Source: an uncultured Lachnospiraceae bacterium (GTDB lineage Bacteria > Bacillota > Clostridia > Lachnospirales > Lachnospiraceae). Taken from it: 64,000 nucleotides of DNA. The notes beneath the pieces were generated by a model. The model made no database searches. It was not told the DNA's origin and worked only from the letters and a program-made list of their open reading frames with translations. Within the stretch, counting starts at the first letter, position 1. Every line of letters begins with the position of its first letter. The translations under genes and the position numbers were made by a program. The stretch is taken from contig CALWRS010000002.1 in NCBI GenBank assembly GCA_944384025.1, positions 124,001 through 188,000 on the forward strand, written 5' to 3'. Positions 53,193 through 62,707 of the stretch are shown here, in pieces.

Positions 53193-53846
53193 ATGAAACA
53201 GATAATTGGTACGGCAGCGATTGCATTATGTCTTACGGTTGGATTTGGAATCTATACTTCCCGCGTCCTCTCGGATGTAAAAAAAGAGGTTGCCGGGTAT
53301 GCGGATGCGGCGCAGGAACAAATACAAATGCTGCGCGAAACGTTTACGGATGCGCTTACAACCGTTCAGGAATTTTTGCCTTCGCTCACAGCTTCCGGCG
53401 GCAATGCGCAGACGACAAAAGAAGCCACCCGGCTTGTGTGCATTGTCTGCGACGAAAAAGGAGAGTTTTTGTACGAAACAGAGGAACTGCTTCCGGAGTA
53501 CTTGGTAAACTTGTCAAGAGAGCAAATTGCAGGCTTTTACGAGGGAATTTACAGCGATTTTAAAGAAAACAGCGAACAGACTGCCGTAAAGCAGGCGCAG
53601 CTAATTTCCTTTTCTCCGGAAGCCGTTGTTGTGAAAAAGTTTTGTGAAGCGAAGAAAGATACATTTTTTGTTTCCATGAAAGACGGCATGGTTGTCGTTT
53701 ATTACGAAGACAGAAAGACCATTTACGAAGCGACGGATATTTCCGTAAGCGAACTGGAAGAAAAAGAGCAGGAAGAGCTTGCAGAAGGCTTTTTGGTGGA
53801 GGGGATTGAGGAATTGTTTTCCGTTTTGGAATCCTTCACAAGCTAA
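53193..53846 (+). CDS. Secreted or membrane-anchored protein with a BofC-like C-terminal region
   Basis: 217 residues. An N-terminal membrane helix (about 4-23) is followed by a coiled stretch (DVKKEVAGYADAAQEQIQ) and an extracytoplasmic domain. The last 70 residues (FFVSMKDGMVVVYYEDRKTI, YEATDISVSELEEKEQEELA and a final EELFSVLESFTS) resemble the C-terminal domain of BofC, a forespore regulator of SpoIVB signalling, where strands with a V-V-Y pattern precede an acidic helix. The resemblance is from memory and modest. AAAGGAGACGCGCA precedes the ATG. Its neighbours are spoVB-like and flavoprotein genes. Confidence 0.7.
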   Translation: MKQIIGTAAIALCLTVGFGIYTSRVLSDVKKEVAGYADAAQEQIQMLRETFTDALTTVQEFLPSLTASGGNAQTTKEATRLVCIVCDEKGEFLYETEELLPEYLVNLSREQIAGFYEGIYSDFKENSEQTAVKQAQLISFSPEAVVVKKFCEAKKDTFFVSMKDGMVVVYYEDRKTIYEATDISVSELEEKEQEELAEGFLVEGIEELFSVLESFTS

Positions 53847-53863
53847 GAAAGAGGAGGGAAAGG

Positions 53864-55108
53864 ATGCAGGTGCTTGTAATCGGAGGCGGAGCCTCTGGAA
53901 TGATGGCGGCAATCCATGCGGCGGCCGGTGGTTGCCGCGTGACTCTTTTGGAGCAAAACAAAAAGCTTGGGAAAAAACTGTACGCAACCGGAAACGGCAA
54001 GTGCAATCTCACAAATTTGCAAATGCATCCGGGAGATTATCGGGGAAATGATCCGGCGTTTGCCGTGGAAGCGCTCCGAAATTTCTCCGTTTCCGACACG
54101 CTTTCTACGTTTTCCGAAATGGGACTTATGACAAAAGAACGATACGGTTACGTTTATCCGCACTCAGAGCAGGCAAAAAGCGTTGTTTCAATTCTTACGT
54201 TAGAGCTGCGCCGGTTGGGCGTGCGCGTTCTTTTATCCTGCAAGGCGCTTTGTGCAGGGCAGGAAAACGGTGTTTTTTACGTAGATGCAGAACTTACGGA
54301 AGAAGGAAGACGGCAGCGCCTATTCGCGAACTGTCTTGTGCTTGCAAGCGGCGGATTGGCAGGACAAAACCTTGGCACAGGAGAAGTTGGTTACGAAATT
54401 TGCCGCCTTTTCGGGCATCGGCTCTTTCCGACAGTCCCTGCTTTGGTGCAGCTGCAAACAGCGGAGCGATTTCTTCGTCCTGCCGCCGGATGCCGCGCAG
54501 ATGCAGACGTGACGCTTCAGGTTGGAGAGAAAAATTACCGAGAGAACGGAGAGATTATCGTTACGGATTACGGCATAAGCGGCATTCCTATTTTGCAGCT
54601 AAGCCGCTACGTAGCAATGGCAAAAAAAGAAGAAGTCTGCGTGCTGCATTTAAATTTCTTTCCGGGGAAAGAGAAGGAAGACATTCGCGCGCTTGTGGAA
54701 ATTCAGCTTCAAAAGTCATTTGCTCTAGAGCGCACGGCGGAAGAAGCGTTTTGCGGTATGCTGCCTGACAAACTGCTTTACGCACTTTTAAAAGAAGCAG
54801 GTATTTCCGGTAGCGAGGCGGCCGGCTGCATTCACGAGCAGCAAAGGAAACGTCTGGCAAGCCTGTTTGGGAATCTTCGGCTAACGGTAACGAAAACGCT
54901 TGATTTTACAAAAGCGCAAGCGACTGCCGGAGGAGTTGACGTCTCGGAAATTCACCCGCATACGATGGAGTCACGGCGCATACCGGGGCTGTACATAACG
55001 GGCGAACTGTTGGATATTGACGGCACCTGCGGAGGATACAACCTGCAATGGGCGTGGACAAGCGGGGCTTTGGCAGGAAAAGCGCTTGCAAAGGCGGTGA
55101 AACCATGA
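53864..55108 (+). CDS. NAD(P)/FAD-dependent oxidoreductase, BaiN/HI0933 family
   Basis: 414 residues. FAD-binding Rossmann motif VLVIGGGASGMMAAIHAAAG at the N-terminus, family-specific LEQNKKLGKKLYATGNGKCN, then LASGGLAGQNLGTG and C-terminal GLYITGELLDIDGTCGGYNL. Members are flavoproteins with few known substrates; BaiN was linked to bile-acid dehydroxylation, but most homologues are not. AGAGGAGGGAAAGG precedes the ATG. Four-base overlap (ATGA) with the next flavoprotein gene. Confidence 0.93.
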   Translation: MQVLVIGGGASGMMAAIHAAAGGCRVTLLEQNKKLGKKLYATGNGKCNLTNLQMHPGDYRGNDPAFAVEALRNFSVSDTLSTFSEMGLMTKERYGYVYPHSEQAKSVVSILTLELRRLGVRVLLSCKALCAGQENGVFYVDAELTEEGRRQRLFANCLVLASGGLAGQNLGTGEVGYEICRLFGHRLFPTVPALVQLQTAERFLRPAAGCRADADVTLQVGEKNYRENGEIIVTDYGISGIPILQLSRYVAMAKKEEVCVLHLNFFPGKEKEDIRALVEIQLQKSFALERTAEEAFCGMLPDKLLYALLKEAGISGSEAAGCIHEQQRKRLASLFGNLRLTVTKTLDFTKAQATAGGVDVSEIHPHTMESRRIPGLYITGELLDIDGTCGGYNLQWAWTSGALAGKALAKAVKP

Positions 55109-56730
55109 TAAAAATACAGCAGGTAAAGTTGCCAGTTGCTTATACAAAAGAAGACTTAAAACAGGCAGTATGCCGTCGGCTTCGCATCCGCATGGAAGAC
55201 CTTCTGGAAGTAGAAATCCGCAAGCAATCGCTCGATGCAAGAAAAAAAGACGCTGTTTTTTATAGTCTTTCGGTTTCCGCGCGAGTAAGAGACGAGGACG
55301 CTGTCTTACGCCGTTTGCCAAGGGAAAGCGTTTGCCGCGAAGAGAAAAAAGCGTATGCTCCGCCGCAATCCGGAAGCAGCCCGCTTTCGGAAAGACCGAT
55401 TATTGCAGGAAGCGGCCCCGCCGGACTTTTATGCGGTTATTTGTTAGCGCTGTGCGGATATCGTCCGCTTCTTTTAGAGCGCGGGAAGCGGGTAGAAGAA
55501 AGGGTGCAGGACGTAGAAGCCTTTTTTTCGGGCGGAGAGCTTTTGCCAAACAGCAACGTATCGTTTGGCGAAGGCGGCGCTGGAACGTTTTCGGACGGCA
55601 AGCTGAATACGCTTGTAAAAGATCGGGACGGGAAAGGCGCTTATGTTTTAGAATTGTTTGCGAAAATGGGCGCCCCGGAAGAGATTTGCTACATAAACAA
55701 GCCGCACATCGGAACCGATCGACTGCGGGAGATGGTACGCAACCTGCGAAACGAAATTGTACGTTTGGGCGGCGAAATTCGCTTTGAAAGCTGTCTGACG
55801 GATTTGGAAATTCACGGCGGAAAACTTCAAGGAATTGTCGTTAACGGGAAGGAGAAAATTGCCTGTCAGGCGCTTGTTTTGGCTATTGGCCACAGCGCAA
55901 GAGATACGTTTGAAATGCTTTTGCGGCGCGGCGTATGGATGGAGCCTAAAGCCTTTGCCATAGGCGTGCGCATCCAGCATCCGCGAAGCTTTGTAAACGA
56001 ATGTCAATACGGTTCTTTTGCAAATAAGCTTCCAAGCGCCGACTACAAATTGACGCACACTTGTAAAAACGGAAGAGGGGTATACAGCTTTTGCATGTGT
56101 CCGGGCGGATACGTTATTAACGCTTCTTCGGAAGAAGGAAGGCTTTGCATAAACGGAATGAGCAACTACGCAAGAGACGCTAAAAATTCCAACAGCGCGC
56201 TTGTCGTTACCGTTACGCCGGAAGATTACGCGCAGACGCTTCCAGATGCGAAGGAGCATTTGCTAGCCGGGATGTATTATCAGCGCTGCCTGGAAGAAGC
56301 GGCGTTTCAAGCTGGAGAAGGCAAGATTCCAACGCAGACATGCGCAGACTTTTTAGCAGGGCAAAAAAGCAGTAGTTTTGGTTTAGTTGCACCAGATACA
56401 AAGGGGGCGGTTCATCCGGCAAACTTACGGAACTGCCTTCCGGAAGAAATTACAAAATCCCTGCTGGAAGGGCTTGCCTCGTTTGATCAGAAAATGCCGG
56501 GCTTTTTGCGTCCGGACGCGCTTTTATCCGCTGTGGAAGCAAGAACGTCTTCTCCTGTGCGGATTTTACGAAACGAACGAAACGAAAGCGTTGCCGTTAG
56601 CGGTCTTTATCCGTGCGGAGAGGGAGCTGGGTACGCCGGCGGCATCACTTCTGCGGCGATGGACGGCCTTCGCGTGGCGGAAGCCATTATCGGAAACTAT
56701 GCGCCTATCAATAAAACAAGACAGGAATAA
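55105..56730 (+). CDS. NAD(P)/FAD-dependent protein (uncharacterised FAD dehydrogenase family)
   Basis: 541 residues from the ATG at 55105, which overlaps the previous stop. An N-terminal domain of about 90 residues (MIKIQQVKLPVAYTKEDL) precedes an FAD site in which IIAGSGPAGLLCGYLLALCG carries the G-x-G-x-x-G. Then LLERGKRVEERVQDVEAFF, SFGEGGAGTFSDGKLNTLV and VYSFCMCPGGYVINASSEEG, all typical of this conserved family. The C-terminus has YPCGEGAGYAGGITSAAMDG. Reaction unknown. It precedes proB by 13 bases. Confidence 0.9.
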   Translation: MIKIQQVKLPVAYTKEDLKQAVCRRLRIRMEDLLEVEIRKQSLDARKKDAVFYSLSVSARVRDEDAVLRRLPRESVCREEKKAYAPPQSGSSPLSERPIIAGSGPAGLLCGYLLALCGYRPLLLERGKRVEERVQDVEAFFSGGELLPNSNVSFGEGGAGTFSDGKLNTLVKDRDGKGAYVLELFAKMGAPEEICYINKPHIGTDRLREMVRNLRNEIVRLGGEIRFESCLTDLEIHGGKLQGIVVNGKEKIACQALVLAIGHSARDTFEMLLRRGVWMEPKAFAIGVRIQHPRSFVNECQYGSFANKLPSADYKLTHTCKNGRGVYSFCMCPGGYVINASSEEGRLCINGMSNYARDAKNSNSALVVTVTPEDYAQTLPDAKEHLLAGMYYQRCLEEAAFQAGEGKIPTQTCADFLAGQKSSSFGLVAPDTKGAVHPANLRNCLPEEITKSLLEGLASFDQKMPGFLRPDALLSAVEARTSSPVRILRNERNESVAVSGLYPCGEGAGYAGGITSAAMDGLRVAEAIIGNYAPINKTRQE

Positions 56731-56743
56731 AAGAGAGGGAGTT

Positions 56744-57622
56744 ATGGATCGAAAGGAACAAATGAAGGAGAAGAACCGCATTGTAGTAAAAATCGGTTCC
56801 TCCACACTTACCCATGCGGAAACCGGAGAACTAAATTTGGAGCGGCTTGAACAGCTTGTCCGCGTTTTGACCGATTGGAGCAATCGCGGAAAGGAAGTCG
56901 TGCTCGTCTCTTCCGGTGCTATTGCGGTTGGAAGAAAAACGATGAAACTAAAAGAGCGGCCAAGCGAAAAGGCAGTCAAGCAGGCGTGCGCGGCAATCGG
57001 GCAGACCCGCTTGATGATGGTATACCAGCGGTTGTTTGCGGAATACAACAAAGTTCCGGCGCAGATTTTAATGACAAAGCTGACAATGGTAAACGACGAA
57101 AACCGCAGAAATGCGCGCGCGACGTTTTCGGAACTTTTGCGCATGGGCGTGATTCCGATCGTAAACGAAAACGATACAGTCGTAACGGACGAAATTGAAT
57201 TTGGCGACAACGATACGCTTTCCGCTATTGTGGCTGCTTTGATTCACGCGGATCTTTTAATTCTTTTGTCGGATATTGACGGATTGTACACGGACGACCC
57301 GCATGTAAATCCGGACGCAAAGCTTGTACAGGAAGTGGAATATATTACCGAAGAGCTCGAAACAATGGCAAAGGGCGCCGGTTCGGATGTTGGAACAGGC
57401 GGAATGGCGGCCAAAATTGCCGCCGCGCGGATTGCAAACGACGCTGGAACGGACATGGTGATTGCAAACGGAGAGAATATCGGCTGCCTGCGTGAAATTT
57501 TAGCGGGCGAACCGGTAGGAACGATTTTTTACGCGCACAAAAATCCGAATTTCCACCTGATTGATTACTTGATGAAACGACCGCAAAAAAAGCAGGAAGG
57601 GGAAGCGGATGGACAAAGCTGA
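56744..57622 (+). CDS. proB: Glutamate 5-kinase, short form without PUA domain
   Basis: First step of proline synthesis, making glutamyl 5-phosphate. 292 residues from the ATG at 56744, after AGAGGGAGTT; upstream in-frame codons lie inside the flavoprotein gene. Amino-acid kinase blocks IVVKIGSSTLTH, VSSGAIAVG, VNENDTVVTDEIEFGDNDTL and GTGGMAAKIAAARIA. The C-terminal PUA domain found in E. coli ProB (367 residues) is absent, as in several Gram-positives. The end overlaps the next gene by 14 bases. Confidence 0.96.
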   Translation: MDRKEQMKEKNRIVVKIGSSTLTHAETGELNLERLEQLVRVLTDWSNRGKEVVLVSSGAIAVGRKTMKLKERPSEKAVKQACAAIGQTRLMMVYQRLFAEYNKVPAQILMTKLTMVNDENRRNARATFSELLRMGVIPIVNENDTVVTDEIEFGDNDTLSAIVAALIHADLLILLSDIDGLYTDDPHVNPDAKLVQEVEYITEELETMAKGAGSDVGTGGMAAKIAAARIANDAGTDMVIANGENIGCLREILAGEPVGTIFYAHKNPNFHLIDYLMKRPQKKQEGEADGQS

Positions 57623-58184
57623 ATTAAGAATCCAAAAACGGAAGCTGCGCAAGGGACTCTCGGTATTCCGAATCCTTAATTATAGTAATCGGATATATGA
57701 AGCGCTGCTTTTGGAGCCGGCATATCAGGAAGCAGATGTCATTTTAGCGTATATGTCGTTTAGTTCCGAAGTGGATACGCACTTTTTGATTGAAGGAGCG
57801 CTAAAAGCAGGAAAACGGGTGGCAATTCCGAAATGTGAAAACCACAAAACGCTTCGCTTTTACTACATAACAGGAAAAGAGCAAACCGCTCCCGGCGCGT
57901 TTGGCATTTTAGAGCCAACGACCAAAAAGGCGGTGGATCCGGAAGACGGAAAGAAATATTTGTGCTTACTGCCGGGTGTTGCGTTTGACGAAAACTGCTA
58001 TCGGCTTGGATATGGCGGCGGATATTACGATCGGTTTTTAACCAAGTATCCGAAAATCCCGCGCATTATGCTTGCTTACGAGCTGGAAAAGACCGAGGAA
58101 CTGCTGCCGGAGGGCACCGACGTTCCCGCGCAAGTTGTTTTAACGGAAGTTCGGCGCTACAGCCGAGAAAAGGAATGCGTATAA
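57609..58184 (+). CDS. 5-formyltetrahydrofolate cyclo-ligase
   Basis: Converts 5-formyl-THF to 5,10-methenyl-THF using ATP, a folate salvage step. 191 residues, usual size. N-terminal [14 protein letters not shown], then [20 protein letters not shown] and the signature [20 protein letters not shown] followed by DRFL. A GGAAGGGGAAGCGG site lies in the end of proB. It sits between proB and proA in the same transcript, although the chemistry is unrelated to proline synthesis. Confidence 0.94.
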   Translation: MDKAELRIQKRKLRKGLSVFRILNYSNRIYEALLLEPAYQEADVILAYMSFSSEVDTHFLIEGALKAGKRVAIPKCENHKTLRFYYITGKEQTAPGAFGILEPTTKKAVDPEDGKKYLCLLPGVAFDENCYRLGYGGGYYDRFLTKYPKIPRIMLAYELEKTEELLPEGTDVPAQVVLTEVRRYSREKECV

Positions 58185-58197
58185 ACAGGAGGGAGCT

Positions 58198-59442
58198 ATG
58201 AATTTACAGATTATCGGAAAAGAAGCCGTGCTTGCTTCTCAGGTTCTGCAAAAACTTTCCACGCAGGAGAAAAATGCGGCGCTGATAGCGTGCGCAGAAG
58301 CGCTTGTTGCAAGCAGCAAAGAGCTGGTTGCCGCAAACGCTGAGGACGTTGCCGCAGCTAAGAAAAAAGGCGTTAGCGAAGCGTTGGTGGACAGACTTCG
58401 TTTAAGCGACGAGCGAATCCGCTCTATGGCGGAAGGAATTCGCCAAGTTTGCGAGCTGCCGGATCCCGTAGGCGAAGTAATGAGCGAAAACGTTCGTCCG
58501 AACGGCCTGAAAATTACGCAGGTACGAGTGCCGCTTGGCGTTATCGGAATTATATACGAATCGCGCCCGAACGTAACAGCGGATGCTTTCGCGCTTTGCT
58601 TTAAAACAGGCAATGCCGTTATTTTACGCGGAGGAAGCGATGCGCTTCGCTCAAATCTTGCTATTTGCCGCGTATTGCAAAAAACGCTTGAACGTCTTCA
58701 GATTCCGGAAAATTCCGTTCAGGTGCTTACGGATACAAGCCGCGAAACCGCACGGGAATTTATGCGTCTTCGGGCTTATGTGGACGTTTTGATTCCGCGC
58801 GGCAGCGCAGGTCTTATTCGCACCGTGTTGGAAAACAGCACGGTTCCGGTTATTGAGACCGGCGCTGGAAATTGTCATATTTACGTAGATGCCGATGCAA
58901 ACGAAGAGATGGCTCTTTCGATTATCGAAAACGCGAAGACGCAGCGTCTGGGCGTTTGCAACGCCTGCGAATCGCTTGTTGTACATAAAGATATTGCGGA
59001 TTCGTTTTTGCCAAAGCTTGCAAAAAGGCTTTCCGAAAAGCAGGTGGAACTGCGCGGCGATAAGCGAAGCCGCGAAGCGGTAGCTACGATGACGCCCGCC
59101 ACAGAAGAAGACTACGCAACGGAATATTTGGATCGAATTCTGTCCATTCGCGTTGTGGATTCTCTTACAGAGGCAATCGCGCACATCAACCGCTATCATA
59201 CGCAGCACTCGGACTGCATTGTGACATACAACGCGGAAAATGCAAAACAATTTTTAAGAGACGTTGACAGCGCAGCCGTTTATGTAAACGCTTCCACGCG
59301 CTTTACCGACGGTTTTGAATTCGGCTTTGGCGCGGAAATTGGCATCAGTACGCAAAAGCTGCACGCCAGAGGGCCTATGGGACTCGTTGCGCTTACATCG
59401 TACAAATATCTGGTTGAGGGAAACGGCCAGATTCGGGGTTAA
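58198..59442 (+). CDS. proA: Glutamate-5-semialdehyde dehydrogenase (gamma-glutamyl phosphate reductase)
   Basis: Second step of proline synthesis. 414 residues, normal length. GGAGGGAGCT precedes the ATG. Blocks [32 protein letters not shown] and [17 protein letters not shown] (nucleophile Cys in GNCH), [20 protein letters not shown] and the C-terminal [17 protein letters not shown] proC-like gene at the right edge could complete the pathway. Confidence 0.97.
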   Translation: MNLQIIGKEAVLASQVLQKLSTQEKNAALIACAEALVASSKELVAANAEDVAAAKKKGVSEALVDRLRLSDERIRSMAEGIRQVCELPDPVGEVMSENVRPNGLKITQVRVPLGVIGIIYESRPNVTADAFALCFKTGNAVILRGGSDALRSNLAICRVLQKTLERLQIPENSVQVLTDTSRETAREFMRLRAYVDVLIPRGSAGLIRTVLENSTVPVIETGAGNCHIYVDADANEEMALSIIENAKTQRLGVCNACESLVVHKDIADSFLPKLAKRLSEKQVELRGDKRSREAVATMTPATEEDYATEYLDRILSIRVVDSLTEAIAHINRYHTQHSDCIVTYNAENAKQFLRDVDSAAVYVNASTRFTDGFEFGFGAEIGISTQKLHARGPMGLVALTSYKYLVEGNGQIRG

Positions 59443-59445
59443 AAG

Positions 59446-60864
59446 ATGACAGACAAAAACCATGCTCCGCTTACGGAACCGGAGCGTCAGTATTTCTTTA
59501 TGAACGCAATGCGCGGCATCGTCTTAGAAAAGGAGCGCCGTTTGGGACGCAAACTAACGATGCACGTGACGACTTTTGGCTGCCAGATGAACGCCAAAGA
59601 CTCGGAAAAATTAAGCGGCATTTTGCAATATATTGGCTACGAGGAAACCGACAGCGAAGACGCGGATTTCGTTTTGTTTAATACGTGCACCGTTCGGGAA
59701 AATGCCAATATGCGCCTTTATGGAAGGCTTGGTTATCTTGGCAGCTGCAAGAAAAAAAAGCCCGATATGCAAATTGCTCTGTGCGGCTGCATGATGCAGG
59801 AAGCGCACGTACTGGAAAAGCTAAAAAAAAGCTATCGGTTTGTTGACATTGTCTTCGGAACGCACAATATCTATCAGCTTGCCGAGCTGATGTACGAGCG
59901 CGAACAAAGCAATAAGCCGGTTGTATGCGTGCTGCATAAGGCAGGCCCGATTGTTGAGGACTTGCCGGCTTTGCAAAAGTATTCTTTTAAGGACGGCATC
60001 AACATTATGTACGGCTGCAACAACTTTTGCAGCTACTGCATTGTGCCGTATGTGCGGGGAAGAGAACGCTCAAGAGAGCCAAAGGACATTATAAGCGAAG
60101 CTACACGACTTGCCAAAAACGGAGTAAAAGAAGTTATGCTTCTTGGGCAAAACGTAAATTCTTACGGAAAGACGCTTGCGCAGCCGGTCTCGTTTGCCGA
60201 GCTTTTACGAATGGTTTCGCAAGTGCCCGGCATCAAACGTATTCGGTTTATGACGCCGCATCCAAAAGATTTATCAGAAGAGCTAATTGCAGAAATTGCG
60301 GCAAATAAAAAAGTCTGCCGTCACCTCCATCTTCCTTTGCAGTCCGGAAGCAGCCGGATTTTGGAAAAGATGAATCGGCATTACACAAAAGAACAATACT
60401 TACAGCTGGTAGCGCAAATTCGAGAAAAAATTCCCGATGCTGCCATCACCACCGATATTATCGTCGGTTTTCCCGGCGAGAGCGAAGAGGATTTTTTAGA
60501 AACGCTTTCGGTTGTGGAACAAGCCGGTTTCTTAAGTGCGTATACATTTTTGTATTCTAAGCGCACGGGCACAGTCGCTGCAAGCTTGCCGGAGCAAGTT
60601 TCGCAGGAAGTTGCAAACGAACGCTTTCATCGCCTTTTAAAGACGGTAGGAGACGTAGCTGCTAAGCAAGCGGAAAAAAATCTGGGAAATGTCGAAGAAG
60701 TGCTAGTAGAAGAGGAAAATCCGGAAAACGGTCTGCTTACAGGGCGTCTTTCAAACAGTATGCTGGTGCATTTTCCGGGCGATCGCTCCTTAATTGGAGA
60801 GCTTGTTCCTGTCAGACTCGAGGAGTGCAAAGGGTTTTACTACTTCGGCAAGATATTTTTTTGA
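59446..60864 (+). CDS. miaB: tRNA-2-methylthio-N6-dimethylallyladenosine synthase MiaB
   Basis: Radical SAM methylthiotransferase acting on i6A37 of tRNAs. 472 residues. The N-terminal UPF0004 domain has FGCQMNAKDSE, FNTCTVRENA and CGCM (three cluster cysteines). The radical SAM motif is CNNFCSYC followed by IVPYVRGRERSR. Then LPLQSGSSRILEKMNRHYT and a C-terminal TRAM domain (about 400-465). The ATG is three bases after proA; the ribosome site (GGGG) is poor, suggesting coupling. Confidence 0.97.
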   Translation: MTDKNHAPLTEPERQYFFMNAMRGIVLEKERRLGRKLTMHVTTFGCQMNAKDSEKLSGILQYIGYEETDSEDADFVLFNTCTVRENANMRLYGRLGYLGSCKKKKPDMQIALCGCMMQEAHVLEKLKKSYRFVDIVFGTHNIYQLAELMYEREQSNKPVVCVLHKAGPIVEDLPALQKYSFKDGINIMYGCNNFCSYCIVPYVRGRERSREPKDIISEATRLAKNGVKEVMLLGQNVNSYGKTLAQPVSFAELLRMVSQVPGIKRIRFMTPHPKDLSEELIAEIAANKKVCRHLHLPLQSGSSRILEKMNRHYTKEQYLQLVAQIREKIPDAAITTDIIVGFPGESEEDFLETLSVVEQAGFLSAYTFLYSKRTGTVAASLPEQVSQEVANERFHRLLKTVGDVAAKQAEKNLGNVEEVLVEEENPENGLLTGRLSNSMLVHFPGDRSLIGELVPVRLEECKGFYYFGKIFF

Positions 60865-60872
60865 ATTTTCTC

Positions 60873-60901
60873 TTGACTTTTTCGGCGCGATGCTTTATCA
60901 T
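60873..60901 (+). promoter_or_regulatory. Sigma-A promoter for rny
   Basis: TTGACT (60873-60878), 17-base spacer, TATCAT (60896-60901), 55 bases before the rny start. Confidence 0.78.
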
Positions 60902-60955
60902 TGGTGTGTTAGGTTTTTGTTAGTTGAAAATTGAATATAGCTGGAGGTGATCTTA

Positions 60956-62536
60956 ATGTCCACAGGATTACAGATTCTGATCGCTGTCTTGATCGCCGTT
61001 CTGGTTACTGCTGCCATCGTTGGTCTGATCGTTTGGAAAGCTGCTATTTCCTATCGGATCAAAACGTACGAAGCAAAAGTAGGCTCTGCACAGGAGCGCG
61101 CAGACGAAATACTGCGCGACGCACAAATACAAGCGAAGAAAACTGCGGAAACTACAAAAAAAGAAGCGCTGCTTGCTGCTAAGGAAGAAGCGCTTAAGAC
61201 TAAGAACGAGTTTGACAGAGAGATGAAGGAGCGCCGGGCGGAAGTACAGCGCTACGAAAAGCGTGTTACCACGAAAGAAGAAAATCTGGACAGGAAGATG
61301 GAATCACTGGAAAAGAAGGAGTCTCGTATGAACTCCAAGGAACAGGAACTGGACAGAAAGCTCGCGGAAGTAAGCGCAAGCTACGAAAAGCAGGTACAGG
61401 TTCTGGAACAAATTTCCGGTTTAACCTCCGATAAAGCAAAGGAATATCTGTTAGAAACTGTTAAAAACGACGTAAAGCATGAAACTGCAGTGATGATCCG
61501 TGAATTGGAAAGTGCTGCAAAGGAAGAAGCAGACAAAAGAGCAAAGGAGCTTGTGATCAACGCCATCCAAAGATGTGCGGCAGACCACGTCGCAGAAGCG
61601 ACAATCTCCGTTGTTCAATTGCCGAATGATGAGATGAAAGGAAGGATTATCGGCCGTGAAGGTCGTAATATCCGAACCATTGAAACCTTAACGGGTATTG
61701 ACTTGATCATTGACGATACGCCCGAGGCAGTAATTTTGTCCGGCTTTGACCCGATTCGGCGCGAAGTTGCCCGAATTGCATTGGAGAAACTGGTTGTGGA
61801 CGGAAGAATCCACCCTGCCAGAATCGAAGAAATGGTCGAAAAAGCCAAAAAGGAAGTGGACAACATTATTCGCGAGGAAGGCGAAGCAGCGGTTCTAAAA
61901 ACCGGTGTACACGCTATTCATCCGGAACTGGTTCGCCTGCTTGGAAAGATGAAATATCGAACCAGCTACGGTCAGAATGCGCTGAAACATTCGGTAGAAG
62001 TTTCCCTGCTTTCCGGTTTGCTTGCCGGAGAGATGGGAGCAGACGTCCGACTTGCCAAACGCGCAGGGCTTCTGCATGATATCGGAAAATCGGTAGATCA
62101 TGAAGTAGAAGGAACCCATGTGCAGCTTGGCGTCGAACTGTGCAAAAAGTACAAAGAATCTCCGATTGTTCTTAACGCGGTAGAATCACATCACGGCGAC
62201 GTAGAGTTCCGTTCCCTGATTGCTTGTATCGTTCAAGCGGCGGATACAATTTCTGCTGCGCGTCCGGGTGCTCGCAGAGAGACACTTGATACTTACACCA
62301 ACAGATTAAAACAGTTAGAAGATATTGCAAACAGCTTTAAAGGAGTCGAAAAATCTTTCGCTATTCAGGCTGGCCGCGAAGTTCGCGTTATGGTTATACC
62401 GGAACAGGTATCGGACGACGATATGGTTCTTATGGCTCGTGAACTTTCTAAGAAAATTGAAGCAGAGCTTGAATACCCGGGTCAAATTAAAATCAATATG
62501 ATCCGAGAATCCAGAGTGGCCGACTACGCAAAATAG
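60956..62536 (+). CDS. rny: Ribonuclease Y
   Basis: Membrane-bound endoribonuclease that starts mRNA decay in Firmicutes. 526 residues from the ATG at 60956, after an ideal GGAGGTGATC. N-terminal membrane helix (about 6-30), a long charged coiled coil (about 35-205), a KH domain with [19 protein letters not shown], and an HD phosphohydrolase domain with [10 protein letters not shown]. It has its own promoter and terminator. Confidence 0.98.
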   Translation: MSTGLQILIAVLIAVLVTAAIVGLIVWKAAISYRIKTYEAKVGSAQERADEILRDAQIQAKKTAETTKKEALLAAKEEALKTKNEFDREMKERRAEVQRYEKRVTTKEENLDRKMESLEKKESRMNSKEQELDRKLAEVSASYEKQVQVLEQISGLTSDKAKEYLLETVKNDVKHETAVMIRELESAAKEEADKRAKELVINAIQRCAADHVAEATISVVQLPNDEMKGRIIGREGRNIRTIETLTGIDLIIDDTPEAVILSGFDPIRREVARIALEKLVVDGRIHPARIEEMVEKAKKEVDNIIREEGEAAVLKTGVHAIHPELVRLLGKMKYRTSYGQNALKHSVEVSLLSGLLAGEMGADVRLAKRAGLLHDIGKSVDHEVEGTHVQLGVELCKKYKESPIVLNAVESHHGDVEFRSLIACIVQAADTISAARPGARRETLDTYTNRLKQLEDIANSFKGVEKSFAIQAGREVRVMVIPEQVSDDDMVLMARELSKKIEAELEYPGQIKINMIRESRVADYAK

Positions 62537-62556
62537 TCCGTTGACTACAAACACAG

Positions 62557-62591
62557 GCAGAAAACAGGGAAACTTGTTTTCTGCTTTTTTT
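62557..62591 (+). terminator. Rho-independent terminator after rny
   Basis: GCAGAAAACA (62557-62566) pairs with TGTTTTCTGC (62575-62584) around an eight-base loop, followed by seven T. Confidence 0.9.
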
Positions 62592-62616
62592 CTTGTCGCA
62601 CAGTGTAAAAAAACAC

Positions 62617-62645
62617 TTGCCTTTTTTAACGCCTTATATTAGAAT
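62617..62645 (+). promoter_or_regulatory. Promoter for the aspartate aminotransferase gene
   Basis: TTGCCT (62617-62622), 17-base spacer, TAGAAT (62640-62645), about 60 bases before the start codon. Confidence 0.62.
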
Positions 62646-62707
62646 GGCAAGGGATTGTATACACGTCTACAATGAACTCAATACGAACTAAGAAAGGGCT
62701 TGGGATT

